Part shown: positions 1-7,745 of the stretch, piece after piece
How positions within the stretch are numbered: position 1 is the first letter of the stretch
Layout of the letters: each line of letters begins with the position of its first letter
Source of the DNA: RUG191 sp045642225
GTDB lineage: Bacteria > Bacillota > Clostridia > Lachnospirales > Lachnospiraceae
Assembly: GCA_045642225.1 (NCBI GenBank)
Contig: JAZUIN010000140.1
Location: 1 to 46,297, forward strand
DNA length: 46,297 nt
Direction: 5' to 3'
Notes under the pieces: model-generated
What the model was told of the DNA's origin: nothing
Database searches by the model: none
What the model saw: only the letters and a program-made list of their open reading frames with translations
Translations under genes and position numbers: made by a program

Positions 1-632
1 ATTTCGCCAGGACCAAGTTCCTTCACTCTTTCATAACCGAGATTACGATAAGAGAAGTCTTCGAATGCTGCACACATACCGTCTTCCTTCTTACCAACAG
101 AAATCGGAGTGCGTCCATATTTATCTCTAGCAAGATATACACCCATAGGGGTTAAAATCATCATAGAGATAGAACCTTCAATCACCTCTAATGCATATTT
201 AATACCATCAATAAAGTTTTCCTTCTGGTTGATTAAGGAAGTGATTAGTTCTGTCTGATTAATCTCCCCATTTCCCATTTCAAAGAAGTGTGCATTCTTT
301 TCTAAAATTTCTTTTAAGAGTTCCTCAGAATTGTTTACTTTACCGACAGAAACTACTGCAAAGGAACCATGGTGGGAACGAACAAATACAGGCTGCGCTT
401 CATAGTCAGAAATAACACCAATACCATATTTACCCTTCATGGTATTTGCTTCTTTGTCAAATTTGGTTCTGAAAGGTGCATTATCAATCTTATGAATTGC
501 TCTATCAAAACCATTTTCTCCATAGACAGCAAGACCGGCTCTTCTTGTTCCTAAATGAGAATGATAATCTGTTCCAAAAAACAAATCAAATACACAATCT
601 TCTTTAGATGTGACACCAAAATATCCGCCCAT
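1..632 (-). CDS. Amidophosphoribosyltransferase-like (PurF-like) protein, N-terminal part
   Basis: Partial gene: an open frame runs from an ATG at 632 off the left edge, giving 210 complete codons. A good Shine-Dalgarno (AGGCT, complement of 636-642) precedes the ATG. The product begins MGGYFGVTSKEDCVFDLFFG and continues with an HSHLGTRRAGLAVYG stretch and later MILTPMGVYLARDKYGRTPI, which match the class II glutamine amidotransferase (Ntn) fold of PurF. In PurF the nucleophile is a cysteine right after the initiator Met; here that position is glycine, and no other N-terminal Met-Cys start is available. Glutaminase activity is therefore doubtful. Clostridia are known to carry such PurF-like paralogs, so this may not be the biosynthetic enzyme. 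The phosphoribosyltransferase half is outside the window. Fold assignment is confident, function is not. Confidence 0.8.
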   Translation of the reverse strand, partial: MGGYFGVTSKEDCVFDLFFGTDYHSHLGTRRAGLAVYGENGFDRAIHKIDNAPFRTKFDKEANTMKGKYGIGVISDYEAQPVFVRSHHGSFAVVSVGKVNNSEELLKEILEKNAHFFEMGNGEINQTELITSLINQKENFIDGIKYALEVIEGSISMMILTPMGVYLARDKYGRTPISVGKKEDGMCAAFEDFSYRNLGYERVKELGPGE

Positions 633-780
633 TGTAGCCTCCAATTTCTATTTCAAGTTTATTTTCAACACTTATAAATTATACACTTTGTATTTGCAAT
701 AATAAATACTAAAATTGTTGTTTATCATATACATTTTTATAAGTTTTAACTATTCATTATTTAAAGTTACATTTAACAAA

Positions 781-815
781 ATAAAAAACAAGCCTGATTT
801 CTCAGACTTGTTTAA
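781..815 (-). terminator. Intrinsic terminator of the S10-spc-alpha operon
   Basis: 787-797 pairs with 802-812, an 11-bp stem that includes one G-U pair when read on the minus strand. The loop is GAAA and the stem is followed by a run of U (781-788 read in reverse). It lies about 15 nt after the rplQ stop codon and is well placed to end the whole ribosomal-protein transcript. Confidence 0.88.
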
Positions 816-827
816 ATTAATTCTAAA

Positions 828-1346
828 TTATACTAATTCAAGAACTACTTCTAAAGCACCGTCACCCTTACGTTGACCAATCTTGATGATTCTTGTGTAA
901 CCACCATTACGTCCTTCGTACTTTGGAGCGATTTCTTCGAATAACTTCTTAGGCATATCTACCTTAGTCATCTTCTTACCTTCACCCTCTTGTACTGGGT
1001 ATAATACTTTAAGCATTTCTCTACGAGCATGAAGTCTTGAAGGTTGATCCTTCTTGATAGTCTTGTCAACTGTATCATATACAGTAACCTTCTTACCATC
1101 AACAACTTCCTTTACTCTCTTGCCGTCTTTGTCCTTACGAGCAACCTTAGCTTGTACTGTAACTTCATCAAAGTTATCCTTCTCTTTGATTGCAAGTGCG
1201 ATTAAACCTTCTGCAATCTTAGATACTTCCTTAGCCTTAGCTTCTGTTGTAACAATCTTTCCATGATATAGAAGTTGTGTTACTTGGTTACGAAGTAATG
1301 CCTTTCTTTGTGAAGAAGTTCTGCTTAACTTTCTGTACTTTGCCAT
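828..1346 (-). CDS. rplQ: 50S ribosomal protein L17
   Basis: Large-subunit protein L17, last gene of the alpha operon. The start is placed at the ATG at 1346 (MAKYRKLSRTSSQRKALLRN), which has an AGGAGGAT ribosome binding site at 1351-1358; a longer in-frame extension up to 1421 has no such support. The product has 172 residues, longer than the roughly 120-residue E. coli protein, because of a lysine-rich insertion (about residues 70-100, KDKDGKRVKEVVDGKKVTVY) typical of clostridial L17. The 136 bp between rpoA and this start contain a small GGCCT/AGGCC palindrome (1427-1438) but no clear promoter. Confidence 0.96.
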   Translation of the reverse strand: MAKYRKLSRTSSQRKALLRNQVTQLLYHGKIVTTEAKAKEVSKIAEGLIALAIKEKDNFDEVTVQAKVARKDKDGKRVKEVVDGKKVTVYDTVDKTIKKDQPSRLHARREMLKVLYPVQEGEGKKMTKVDMPKKLFEEIAPKYEGRNGGYTRIIKIGQRKGDGALEVVLELV

Positions 1347-1482
1347 TTTTATATCCTCCTTAATGTGGTATTGCTCGCTATGCGTCATGCGTCTTACTAG
1401 CTTACAATAAATATTTGCCACTTAGGGGCCTACAGGCCACGCCTTTGGTCTTATTGGTCCTGCAGTATCCTAAATTTGTAAA

Positions 1483-2436
1483 TTAATCTTCTGACTTAGA
1501 TAATGAATATCCTAAAGTCTCAATCTTCTCAAGGATTTCATCTAAAGACTTACGTCCAAGATTTCTAACCTTGCTTAATTCATCCATTGACTTTCCAACT
1601 AACTCACCAACAGTGTTGATGTTAGCTCTCTTAAGACAATTATATGAACGAACTGTAAGTTCTAATTCATCAATGCTCATATCAGCAATGCTTTCCTTAG
1701 CAGTTTCTGTGCTTTCAGCAATTACTGTTGCATCTTTTGCTACTTCTGATAAATCAATAAATAAACTTAAATGCTCAGACAATACCTTAGCAGCAAGTGA
1801 AACTGCTTCGTCTGGGCCTAATGTACCATCTGTAAATACATCAAGTGTTAACTTATCATAATCTGTAACATTTCCTACACGAGTATTCTCAACCTTAAGA
1901 TTAACTCTCTCGATTGGTGTGTAGATAGAATCTACGGCAATAACGCCGATTGGGGTGTTATCGTCTTTGTTCTTATCAGATCCTACATATCCACGTCCCT
2001 TAGTCATTGTAAGTTCCATATAGAACTTTGCACCAGGTCCACATGTAGCAATTACGAGATCAGGATTAACGATTTCAATATCACTATCAACTACGATATC
2101 TGAAGCTTTGATAACGCCTTCGCCTGCGAAATCAACATAACCAAGCTTAGGTTCATCATTATCGCTATTATCGCGAATAGCTAATTCCTTAATGTTCATT
2201 ACGATTTCTGTTACATCTTCCTTAACGCCTTCAATTGAGCTAAATTCATGAAGAACATTATCTAGCTTAATTTGACTTACAGCAGCACCAGGAAGTGATG
2301 ATAACATAATTCTTCTAAGAGAATTACCAAGTGTTGTACCATAGCCTCTTTCTAAAGGCTCAACAACAAATCTTCCATACTTTTTGTCTTCTGAAATCTC
2401 TGCAATTTCGATATTTGGTTTCTTGAAATCAAACAT
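1483..2436 (-). CDS. rpoA: DNA-directed RNA polymerase subunit alpha
   Basis: 317-residue alpha subunit of RNA polymerase. The N-terminal domain (about 1-230) has the assembly motif GYGTTLGNSLRRIMLSSLPG. After a linker, the C-terminal domain carries NCLKRANINTVGEL and LGRKSLDEILEKI, the helix-hairpin-helix surface that binds UP-element DNA and activators. The length is normal. The gene follows rpsD and precedes rplQ, the standard alpha-operon order. The ribosome binding site GGGAGGAT lies just before the ATG at 2436. Confidence 0.98.
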   Translation of the reverse strand: MFDFKKPNIEIAEISEDKKYGRFVVEPLERGYGTTLGNSLRRIMLSSLPGAAVSQIKLDNVLHEFSSIEGVKEDVTEIVMNIKELAIRDNSDNDEPKLGYVDFAGEGVIKASDIVVDSDIEIVNPDLVIATCGPGAKFYMELTMTKGRGYVGSDKNKDDNTPIGVIAVDSIYTPIERVNLKVENTRVGNVTDYDKLTLDVFTDGTLGPDEAVSLAAKVLSEHLSLFIDLSEVAKDATVIAESTETAKESIADMSIDELELTVRSYNCLKRANINTVGELVGKSMDELSKVRNLGRKSLDEILEKIETLGYSLSKSED

Positions 2437-2496
2437 TTAAAATCCTCCCATTTCCCCGAATTATACACAACATACAATATATAAAAATTATAAATC

Positions 2497-3090
2497 TTAC
2501 TTAGAATATAACTCGACGATAAGCATTTCATCAACAGGAACATCGATTTGCTCTCTTGTTGGTAATTCCTTAACTGTACCAGATAACTTCTCTAAATCAA
2601 CATCAACCCACTCAGGAGCGATTCTGCTATCTGTTACTTCAACGATTTCCTTAAATCTTTGAAGGCCTTTGCTCTTCTCACGAACTTCAATAACATCTCC
2701 AGCCTTTACAAGGTATGAAGGAATGTTAACAGGCTTACCATTTACTAAAAACATCTTGTGGTCAACTACTTGTCTAGCTTCCTTACGTGTTCTAGCAAAT
2801 CCCATACGAAATACTACATTATCAAGACGTGACTCAAGGATAATCATAAGGTTTTCACCAGTCATACCCTTTTTACGGTCAGCCTTATCATAGTAGTTAC
2901 GGAAAGGCTTTTCCATAACACCATAGATAAATTTAGCCTTTTGCTTCTCTCTTAATTGAAGACCGTATTCTGAAATCTTACGTCTTTCATTCTTTGCTTT
3001 TCTTCTTGATGATTTATTATATCCTAGAACTGCAGGCTCTAAATCCAAAGATCTGCATCTCTTAAGGATAGGTGTCTTATTAACTGCCAT
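2497..3090 (-). CDS. rpsD: 30S ribosomal protein S4
   Basis: Small-subunit assembly protein S4, 197 residues. It has the usual S4 N-terminal region followed by an S4-type RNA-binding domain (MGFARTRKEARQVVDHKMFLVNG, about residues 96-118). The N-terminal region has a single cysteine (CRSLDLEPAV) rather than a four-cysteine zinc knuckle, so this is the zinc-free form. Unlike Bacillus subtilis, where rpsD is detached, the gene sits inside the alpha operon between rpsK and rpoA. In enterobacteria S4 represses this operon; whether it does so here is unknown. Confidence 0.98.
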   Translation of the reverse strand: MAVNKTPILKRCRSLDLEPAVLGYNKSSRRKAKNERRKISEYGLQLREKQKAKFIYGVMEKPFRNYYDKADRKKGMTGENLMIILESRLDNVVFRMGFARTRKEARQVVDHKMFLVNGKPVNIPSYLVKAGDVIEVREKSKGLQRFKEIVEVTDSRIAPEWVDVDLEKLSGTVKELPTREQIDVPVDEMLIVELYSK

Positions 3091-3108
3091 TTTCGATAAT
3101 CCCTCCTA

Positions 3109-3501
3109 TTAGACTCTTCTACGTTTTGGTGGACGACATCCATTATGTGGAACTGGAGTTACATCTGTAATAGATGTTACATCGATACCACATGCAGAGA
3201 GTGCACGAATTGCAGCTTCTCTTCCTGAACCAGGTCCCTTTACAAATACGTCTACTGTCTTTAATCCATGAATTAATGCAGCCTTTGCTGCTGTCTCAGC
3301 TGCCATTTGTGCAGCATATGGAGTAGATTTCTTTGAACCTCTAAATCCTAGACCACCGGCACTAGCCCATGATAAAGCATTTCCGTGAGCATCTGTTAAT
3401 GTAACAATTGTATTGTTAAAAGATGCTTGGATATGTGCCTGTCCGTGTTCAACGTTTTTCTTTACACGCTTTTTTGTTGTTTTCTTTGCAACCTTAGCCA
3501 T
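3109..3501 (-). CDS. rpsK: 30S ribosomal protein S11
   Basis: S11, 130 residues, platform protein of the 30S subunit. Recognised from HIQASFNNTIVTLTDAHGN, KSTPYAAQMAAE and the C-terminal NGCRPPKRRRV. The N-terminus is lysine-rich, as in other Firmicutes. It is 18 nt upstream of rpsD, with a ribosome binding site for rpsD inside the gap. Confidence 0.98.
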   Translation of the reverse strand: MAKVAKKTTKKRVKKNVEHGQAHIQASFNNTIVTLTDAHGNALSWASAGGLGFRGSKKSTPYAAQMAAETAAKAALIHGLKTVDVFVKGPGSGREAAIRALSACGIDVTSITDVTPVPHNGCRPPKRRRV

Positions 3502-3559
3502 ATCTAAACTAACCTACTTTCTTAAATTCTATTAATCAACTTTGTAACTAACTGTCTGC

Positions 3560-3928
3560 TTACTTCTTCTTACCAGCAACAGTTCTCTTAGGACCCTTAC
3601 GTGTTCTAGCATTAGTCTTTGTCTTCTGACCACGTACTGGAAGACCCTTTCTGTGACGGATACCACGATAGCATCCAATTTCTTGAAGTCTCTTAATGTT
3701 AAGTGCTGTCTCTCTTCTTAAGTCACCTTCAACCATGAATGATGCATCAATAACAGCGCTAATTCTCTTAACTTCATCATCTGTTAAATCTTTTACACGT
3801 GTGTTAGGATCAACCTTAGCTTCTTCAAGAATCTTGTTAGAGCTTACTCTACCGATTCCATAAATGTAAGTTAAACCGATTTCTACACGTTTCTCTCTTG
3901 GTAAATCTACACCTGCGATACGAGCCAT
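3560..3928 (-). CDS. rpsM: 30S ribosomal protein S13
   Basis: S13, 122 residues, located in the 30S head where it contacts tRNA and 50S. Identified by MARIAGVDLPREKRVEIGLTY, the helix-hairpin-helix YGIGRVSSNKIL and the basic tail ending KGPKRTVAGKKK. The ATG at 3928 follows a GGAGGTGT ribosome binding site. It is the first gene after an unusually long structured gap (3929-4238), so it may head its own regulated unit. Confidence 0.98.
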   Translation of the reverse strand: MARIAGVDLPREKRVEIGLTYIYGIGRVSSNKILEEAKVDPNTRVKDLTDDEVKRISAVIDASFMVEGDLRRETALNIKRLQEIGCYRGIRHRKGLPVRGQKTKTNARTRKGPKRTVAGKKK

Positions 3929-4238
3929 GTGTGTTTACACCTCCATTTTCTGATACTTTACAACATTACCATCCCCAAGACCTTCTATACAGCTCCGTTA
4001 CCGGCCTGAAATGTGTGTATAGCCTGTCAAGGTTCTCTCTCTTCCTATCTGTATAAATACATTGGAAGAAGTCTTAATAATTGGTTAAGACTAACCGCCC
4101 CGGTATGTGAGGACGATCCGCATATATTATGAAAATGTATTCAAACAAATGCTTCTATTTAATAACTAACATTTGCATTAAAAATCTTAATGATTCCAAA
4201 TACATCAGCCGCACATAACATACACATTAGACTATATA
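3929..4238 (-). promoter_or_regulatory. Structured leader between rpmJ and rpsM, candidate alpha-operon control region
   Basis: 310 bp without a gene. Read on the minus strand it can fold into three consecutive hairpins. The first is an 8-bp stem 4070-4077/4085-4092 (AGTCTTAA/TTAAGACT). The second is CTTCC/GGAAG (4041-4045/4064-4068) enclosing the palindrome TGTATTTATACA. The third is long: ACCTT/AAGGT (3980-3984/4029-4033), then CTATACA/TGTATAG (3985-3991/4016-4022), with an apical CCG/CGG stem closed by GUAA (3995-4004). None has a U-tract, so they are not plain terminators. A weak promoter-like pair (TTTGTT, 17 nt, TATATG, around 4125-4155) is possible upstream. The position matches where the E. 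coli alpha-operon leader binds S4, but no similarity to that element is claimed. Confidence 0.5.
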
Positions 4239-4352
4239 TTAGCCTTGTCTTTGTTTGTGTTTAGGGTTTTCGCAAATAATCATTACGCGTCCCTTTCTCT
4301 TGATTACCTTGCACTTTTCGCACATAGGTTTCACTGATGATCTTACCTTCAT
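4239..4352 (-). CDS. rpmJ: 50S ribosomal protein L36 (zinc-binding form)
   Basis: 37-residue L36: MKVRSSVKPMCEKCKVIKRK then GRVMIICENPKHKQRQG. Cys11, Cys14, Cys27 and His32 form the zinc site of the C+ type. The start at 4352 is set by the family length and the GGGAGG ribosome binding site 8 nt upstream. An in-frame extension to 4439 has no family support. It lies between infA and the long rpsM leader. Confidence 0.96.
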   Translation of the reverse strand: MKVRSSVKPMCEKCKVIKRKGRVMIICENPKHKQRQG

Positions 4353-4447
4353 TAGGAGTTCCTCCCTTCTCATCATAATACATTGTTTTCCACAAACTCG
4401 GCGTACAAGGGCACACTTGTGCCTATACGCGCATTTCATAGTATAAC

Positions 4448-4477
4448 AAAAGCCCTAGACAGAAGTCAAGGGCTTTT
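4448..4477. terminator. Hairpin between infA and rpmJ, possible attenuator
   Basis: 9-bp stem 4448-4456/4469-4477 (AAAAGCCCT/AGGGCTTTT) with an inner GAC/GTC helix. On the plus strand it is followed by T6; on the minus strand, the direction of the operon, it is followed by GTTATAC after four T in the stem. It could partially terminate or slow transcription between infA and rpmJ, since a full stop would separate the alpha genes from the main promoter. Confidence 0.5.
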
Positions 4478-4497
4478 TTCAAAATCTCTAATATTTT

Positions 4498-4716
4498 TTA
4501 TTTATCTCTCCAAATAATTCTTCCTTTAGATAAATCATAAGGGCTCATCTCAACTGTAACCTTGTCACCTGGAAGAATTCTAATATAGTTCATACGAAGC
4601 TTACCACTAATATGTGCTAAGATTTGATGACCATTTTCTAATTCAACCTGAAACATTGCGTTAGGAAGCTTCTCTAAAACTGTTCCTTCAACTTCAATTA
4701 CATCTGCTTTTGACAT
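4498..4716 (-). CDS. infA: Translation initiation factor IF-1
   Basis: 72-residue IF-1, an OB-fold protein that occupies the ribosomal A site during initiation. Recognised from MSKADVIEVEGTVLEKLPNA, NGHQILAHISGKLRMNYIRI and the C-terminal PYDLSKGRIIWR. The length is exactly that of the family. It sits in the usual place after the KOW protein and before rpmJ. Confidence 0.98.
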   Translation of the reverse strand: MSKADVIEVEGTVLEKLPNAMFQVELENGHQILAHISGKLRMNYIRILPGDKVTVEMSPYDLSKGRIIWRDK

Positions 4717-4755
4717 TGTATTCTCCTTTATATCTTTATTTTGTATATTCTACCG

Positions 4756-5019
4756 TCAAGAACTAATATACTTCATATAAGCATCAACAATTTCTCTTAC
4801 GGTATCATCATCTAGTTTATTTATATGTTCAACTTTTGTTTGAATTTCTTCTGGGAAATGTTTAATAATCTGCACATGCATCTTTTTCTTACGTTTAGGT
4901 TTATCTAGCAGTTTAGTTTTACCATTTACCAGATACAAAAGATTATTTTCCTCTTTAAAAACAATATAGATATGATTTTTGTCATGACCGGCTAACGATT
5001 TTGCCATGATTAATTTCAT
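4756..5019 (-). CDS. KOW-domain RNA-binding protein (YbzG/L14e-like)
   Basis: 87-residue small basic protein with an N-terminal KOW-type strand pair (MAKSLAGHDKNHIYIVFKEE) and a lysine cluster KPKRKKKMHVQIIKHFP. Bacillus subtilis has a comparable L14e/KOW-like gene (ybzG) at the same point before infA, and Clostridia share it; its role is presumed ribosome-associated but is not established. The start at 5019 is chosen because AGGAG lies 6-7 nt upstream; Met5 has no better site. In most relatives map separates adk from this gene, and here it does not. Confidence 0.8.
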   Translation of the reverse strand: MKLIMAKSLAGHDKNHIYIVFKEENNLLYLVNGKTKLLDKPKRKKKMHVQIIKHFPEEIQTKVEHINKLDDDTVREIVDAYMKYISS

Positions 5020-5043
5020 ATAATACTCCTATTATAAGGGCCG

Positions 5044-5065
5044 GGGAAATGCCTAAGCATTTCCC
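5044..5065 (-). repeat. Intercistronic hairpin between adk and the KOW gene
   Basis: Perfect 9-bp inverted repeat 5044-5052/5057-5065 (GGGAAATGC/GCATTTCCC) with a 4-nt loop and no U-tract. Its arms resemble those of the hairpin on the other side of adk (5745-5770), with paired changes that keep both stems intact. Confidence 0.75.
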
Positions 5066-5079
5066 ATACCCAAATTAAA

Positions 5080-5721
5080 TTAGTTTAATACTTTAACGAT
5101 TTCAGCGAAAACGTCTTCCATTGGCTGTGTACCATCAACAGTATGAAGAATACCAGCCTCCTTATAATAATCAATTAAAGGTTGTGTTTGTTCATGATAT
5201 ACGTCAAGTCTCTTCTGTACAGTTTCAGGTTGATCATCATCACGAAGCACTAATTTGCTTCCACAAGAATCACAAATGCCTTCCTTCTTAGGTGGAATGC
5301 TTACGATATGATATGTTGCACCACAATCTAGACATGCTCTTCTTCCTGACATACGCTTTACAATATTCTCATCTGGAACATCAACATCAATTGCATATTC
5401 CATCTTATCGCCAAGCTTATCTAATGCATTTGTAAGAGCTTCTGCTTGAGGAATTGTACGTGGAAAACCATCAAGTACAAAACCATTTGTACAATCATCT
5501 TGACCAATTCTATCCACAACCAAATCGCAAGTCAACTCATCAGGAACAAGTAATCCTTGATCCATATATGACTTTGCTTTCTCCCCTAATTCTGTTCCGT
5601 TCTTGATATTCGCACGGAAAATATCTCCCGTCGAAATATGAGGAATAGAATACTTTGCAGCAATTTGCTTTGCTTGTGTTCCTTTACCCGCTCCAGGAGC
5701 ACCTAACATAATTATCTTCAT
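5080..5721 (-). CDS. adk: Adenylate kinase (zinc-lid type)
   Basis: Adenylate kinase, 213 residues, ATP + AMP to 2 ADP. The P-loop GAPGAGKGT is at residues 7-15, the AMP-binding region has STGDIFRA, and DGFPRT follows at about residues 84-89. The long lid contains two CxxC pairs (CLDCG and CDSCG), the structural zinc site common in Gram-positive enzymes. It is placed after secY as in most Firmicutes, and is bracketed by two related hairpins. Confidence 0.98.
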   Translation of the reverse strand: MKIIMLGAPGAGKGTQAKQIAAKYSIPHISTGDIFRANIKNGTELGEKAKSYMDQGLLVPDELTCDLVVDRIGQDDCTNGFVLDGFPRTIPQAEALTNALDKLGDKMEYAIDVDVPDENIVKRMSGRRACLDCGATYHIVSIPPKKEGICDSCGSKLVLRDDDQPETVQKRLDVYHEQTQPLIDYYKEAGILHTVDGTQPMEDVFAEIVKVLN

Positions 5722-5744
5722 ATGAAAACCTCCTTATACAACCT

Positions 5745-5770
5745 TAGGAGATGCCACCAAGCATCTCCTA
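5745..5770 (-). repeat. Intercistronic hairpin between secY and adk
   Basis: Perfect 10-bp inverted repeat 5745-5754/5761-5770 (TAGGAGATGC/GCATCTCCTA), 6-nt loop, no U-tract. Located a few bases upstream of the adk ribosome binding site. More likely an RNA stability or processing structure, or a small repeated palindrome, than a terminator. Confidence 0.75.
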
Positions 5771-5777
5771 TTGTAAT

Positions 5778-7088
5778 TTAATCCAAAAATCCCTTATAAT
5801 TTCTAACCATCATGTGAGATTCTACTTGCTTTAATGTCTCAACTACAACACCAACAATAATGATAATTGATGTACCACCGAAAGAAACATTAGCTGCAAA
5901 CACACCGTTGAAGAATAAAGGAATAAGTGCAACTATTGATAATCCAATAGCTCCTATAAAGATAATATACTTAAGTACATTTTGCAAATATTCACTAGTT
6001 GGCGAACCAGGACGAATACCTGGGATTGAGCCACCTTGCTTCTTCATGTTGTCTGCTATTTCTATAGGGTTAAATGTAATTGATGTATAAAAATACGCAA
6101 AAGCAACGATTAATAATACATATACTACAGCACCTATTGTATAAACCCAATTCTCAGGGTTAAACCAGTTAGATTGTGATAAACATTTCAAAATCTGGCT
6201 TCCAATACCTGTGCCGTTACCCTTCTTAAGTAGCGCTGCGATAATTACTGGAGTCTGCATCAATGACTGAGCAAAGATTACAGGGATAACTCCACCAGTA
6301 TTAACCTTAAGTGGAATACATGTTGCATTACCGCCCATTTGTCTACGACCTTGTATCTTCTGTGAATACTGAACAGGAATCTTTCTTTCAGCATTTTGTA
6401 AGAAAATAACAAGTACTATTGTACCTATAATTACTGCCGCAATAATAACACCGCTTAAAATGCCCTTTGCAACAATCTTGCCCTTAATGAACTGCTCGTA
6501 TAATGTTGACAAATCGTTAGGAATACGAGAAACAATGTTAATTACCAAAACAACTGAAATACCGTTTCCGATACCATGCTCAGTAATTTGTTCACCGATC
6601 CACATCAACACAGAAGAACCAGCTGTAAGAACTGAAACTATAAGTATTACATAAAGCGCATTAAATTCTGTAAGATATCCGCTTCTACCAAAACCAATAG
6701 CCATAGCTAGCGATTCCATCAATGCTAGTCCAACAGAAACATATCTTGTTATTCTGTTGATTTTCTTACGACCTTCTTCACCATCTTTTTGCATTTCTTC
6801 CAACTTAGGAATTGCTATAGTCAAAAGCTGCATAATAATAGATGATGTAATATAAGGCGTAATACTTAGCGCAAACACAGACATTTGTTCAAAAGATCCA
6901 CCTGTAATCGCACTGAAGAAATTCAATGAATCTCCACTGTTTTGAAATAGACTTTTGAACACATCTGGGTCTACACCTGCTACTGGTATCTGAGAACCTA
7001 ATCTAACTACAATGAGCATCAAGAATACGAAACCAATACGTCTACGTAAATCTTTAATTTTAAATGCGTCAATGAGAGTTTTAAACAT
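5778..7088 (-). CDS. secY: Protein translocase subunit SecY
   Basis: 436-residue channel subunit of the Sec translocon with about ten membrane segments. Landmarks are the N-terminal KDLRRRIGFVFLMLIVVRLG, the plug region GSQIPVAGVD, the loop NAERKIPVQYSQKIQGRRQMGG and the cytosolic loop FNPIEIADNMKKQGGSIPGI RPG region near residue 355. The ATG overlaps the stop codon of rplO by one base (TAATG), so the two are translationally coupled. Confidence 0.98.
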   Translation of the reverse strand: MFKTLIDAFKIKDLRRRIGFVFLMLIVVRLGSQIPVAGVDPDVFKSLFQNSGDSLNFFSAITGGSFEQMSVFALSITPYITSSIIMQLLTIAIPKLEEMQKDGEEGRKKINRITRYVSVGLALMESLAMAIGFGRSGYLTEFNALYVILIVSVLTAGSSVLMWIGEQITEHGIGNGISVVLVINIVSRIPNDLSTLYEQFIKGKIVAKGILSGVIIAAVIIGTIVLVIFLQNAERKIPVQYSQKIQGRRQMGGNATCIPLKVNTGGVIPVIFAQSLMQTPVIIAALLKKGNGTGIGSQILKCLSQSNWFNPENWVYTIGAVVYVLLIVAFAYFYTSITFNPIEIADNMKKQGGSIPGIRPGSPTSEYLQNVLKYIIFIGAIGLSIVALIPLFFNGVFAANVSFGGTSIIIIVGVVVETLKQVESHMMVRNYKGFLD

Positions 7089-7528
7089 TAGATCACCTCA
7101 GCTTTACCACCTAGGGCTTCAATCTTCTCTTTAGCGCTTGCACTAAAAGCGTTAACAGTTACATTTAACTTCTTAGTAAGTTCTCCACCACCAAGAATTT
7201 TAACGCCATCACGAGGATTCTTAACGATTCCCTTCTCGATTAAAGTCTCAACTGTTACGTCTGCACCATTATCAAAAACTTCTAGAGCTGACATGTTGAT
7301 ACCAACGATATCCTTAGAGTTTCTGCACTTGAAACCTCTCTTAGGAATACGTCTGTATAATGGCATTTGACCACCTTCAAAACCTGGTCTTGGAGCACCT
7401 GAACGAGCCTTTTGTCCCTTATGACCTTTACCAGCAGTCTTTCCATTTCCTGAACCGTGCCCACGTCCTCTTCTGAAATTATCACTATGCTTTGAGCCTT
7501 CAGCAGGCTTTAAGTTAGATAAATCCAT
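7088..7528 (-). CDS. rplO: 50S ribosomal protein L15
   Basis: L15, 146 residues. The N-terminal MDLSNLKPAEGSKHSDNFRR and the glycine/arginine-rich extension GRGHGSGNGKTAGKGHKGQK followed by PGFEGGQMPLYRRIPKRGF identify it. The order rpmD-rplO-secY is standard. Confidence 0.98.
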   Translation of the reverse strand: MDLSNLKPAEGSKHSDNFRRGRGHGSGNGKTAGKGHKGQKARSGAPRPGFEGGQMPLYRRIPKRGFKCRNSKDIVGINMSALEVFDNGADVTVETLIEKGIVKNPRDGVKILGGGELTKKLNVTVNAFSASAKEKIEALGGKAEVI

Positions 7529-7543
7529 TGTGACACCTCCTTA

Positions 7544-7732
7544 TTATACTTCTTCTACTTCTACTAAGTGGTTAACGTGTCTGATCATGCCTCTAATAGC
7601 ATCATTATCAGGCATTTCAACTGTTTGATGAAGCTTTCTTAAACCAAGTGCTTCTACAGTCTTTCTGTTCTTAGGAACAGCTCCGATTGGAGATTTAACC
7701 AATGTAATTTTTAATGTTTTATTCTTAGCCAT
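7544..7732 (-). CDS. rpmD: 50S ribosomal protein L30
   Basis: L30, 62 residues: LKITLVKSPIGAVPKNRKTV and LGLRKLHQTVEMPDNDAIRG are the family signature. A small protein of normal length between rpsE and rplO. Confidence 0.97.
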   Translation of the reverse strand: MAKNKTLKITLVKSPIGAVPKNRKTVEALGLRKLHQTVEMPDNDAIRGMIRHVNHLVEVEEV

Positions 7733-7745
7733 TTATCTTTCCTCC

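Noticed and set aside
369..554. Plus-strand ORF within the PurF-like gene
   Set aside because: Antisense shadow of a well-supported coding frame.
4353..4439. In-frame N-terminal extension of rpmJ
   Set aside because: L36 family members begin at MKVRSSVKPM; the extension has no ribosome binding site and the canonical start does.
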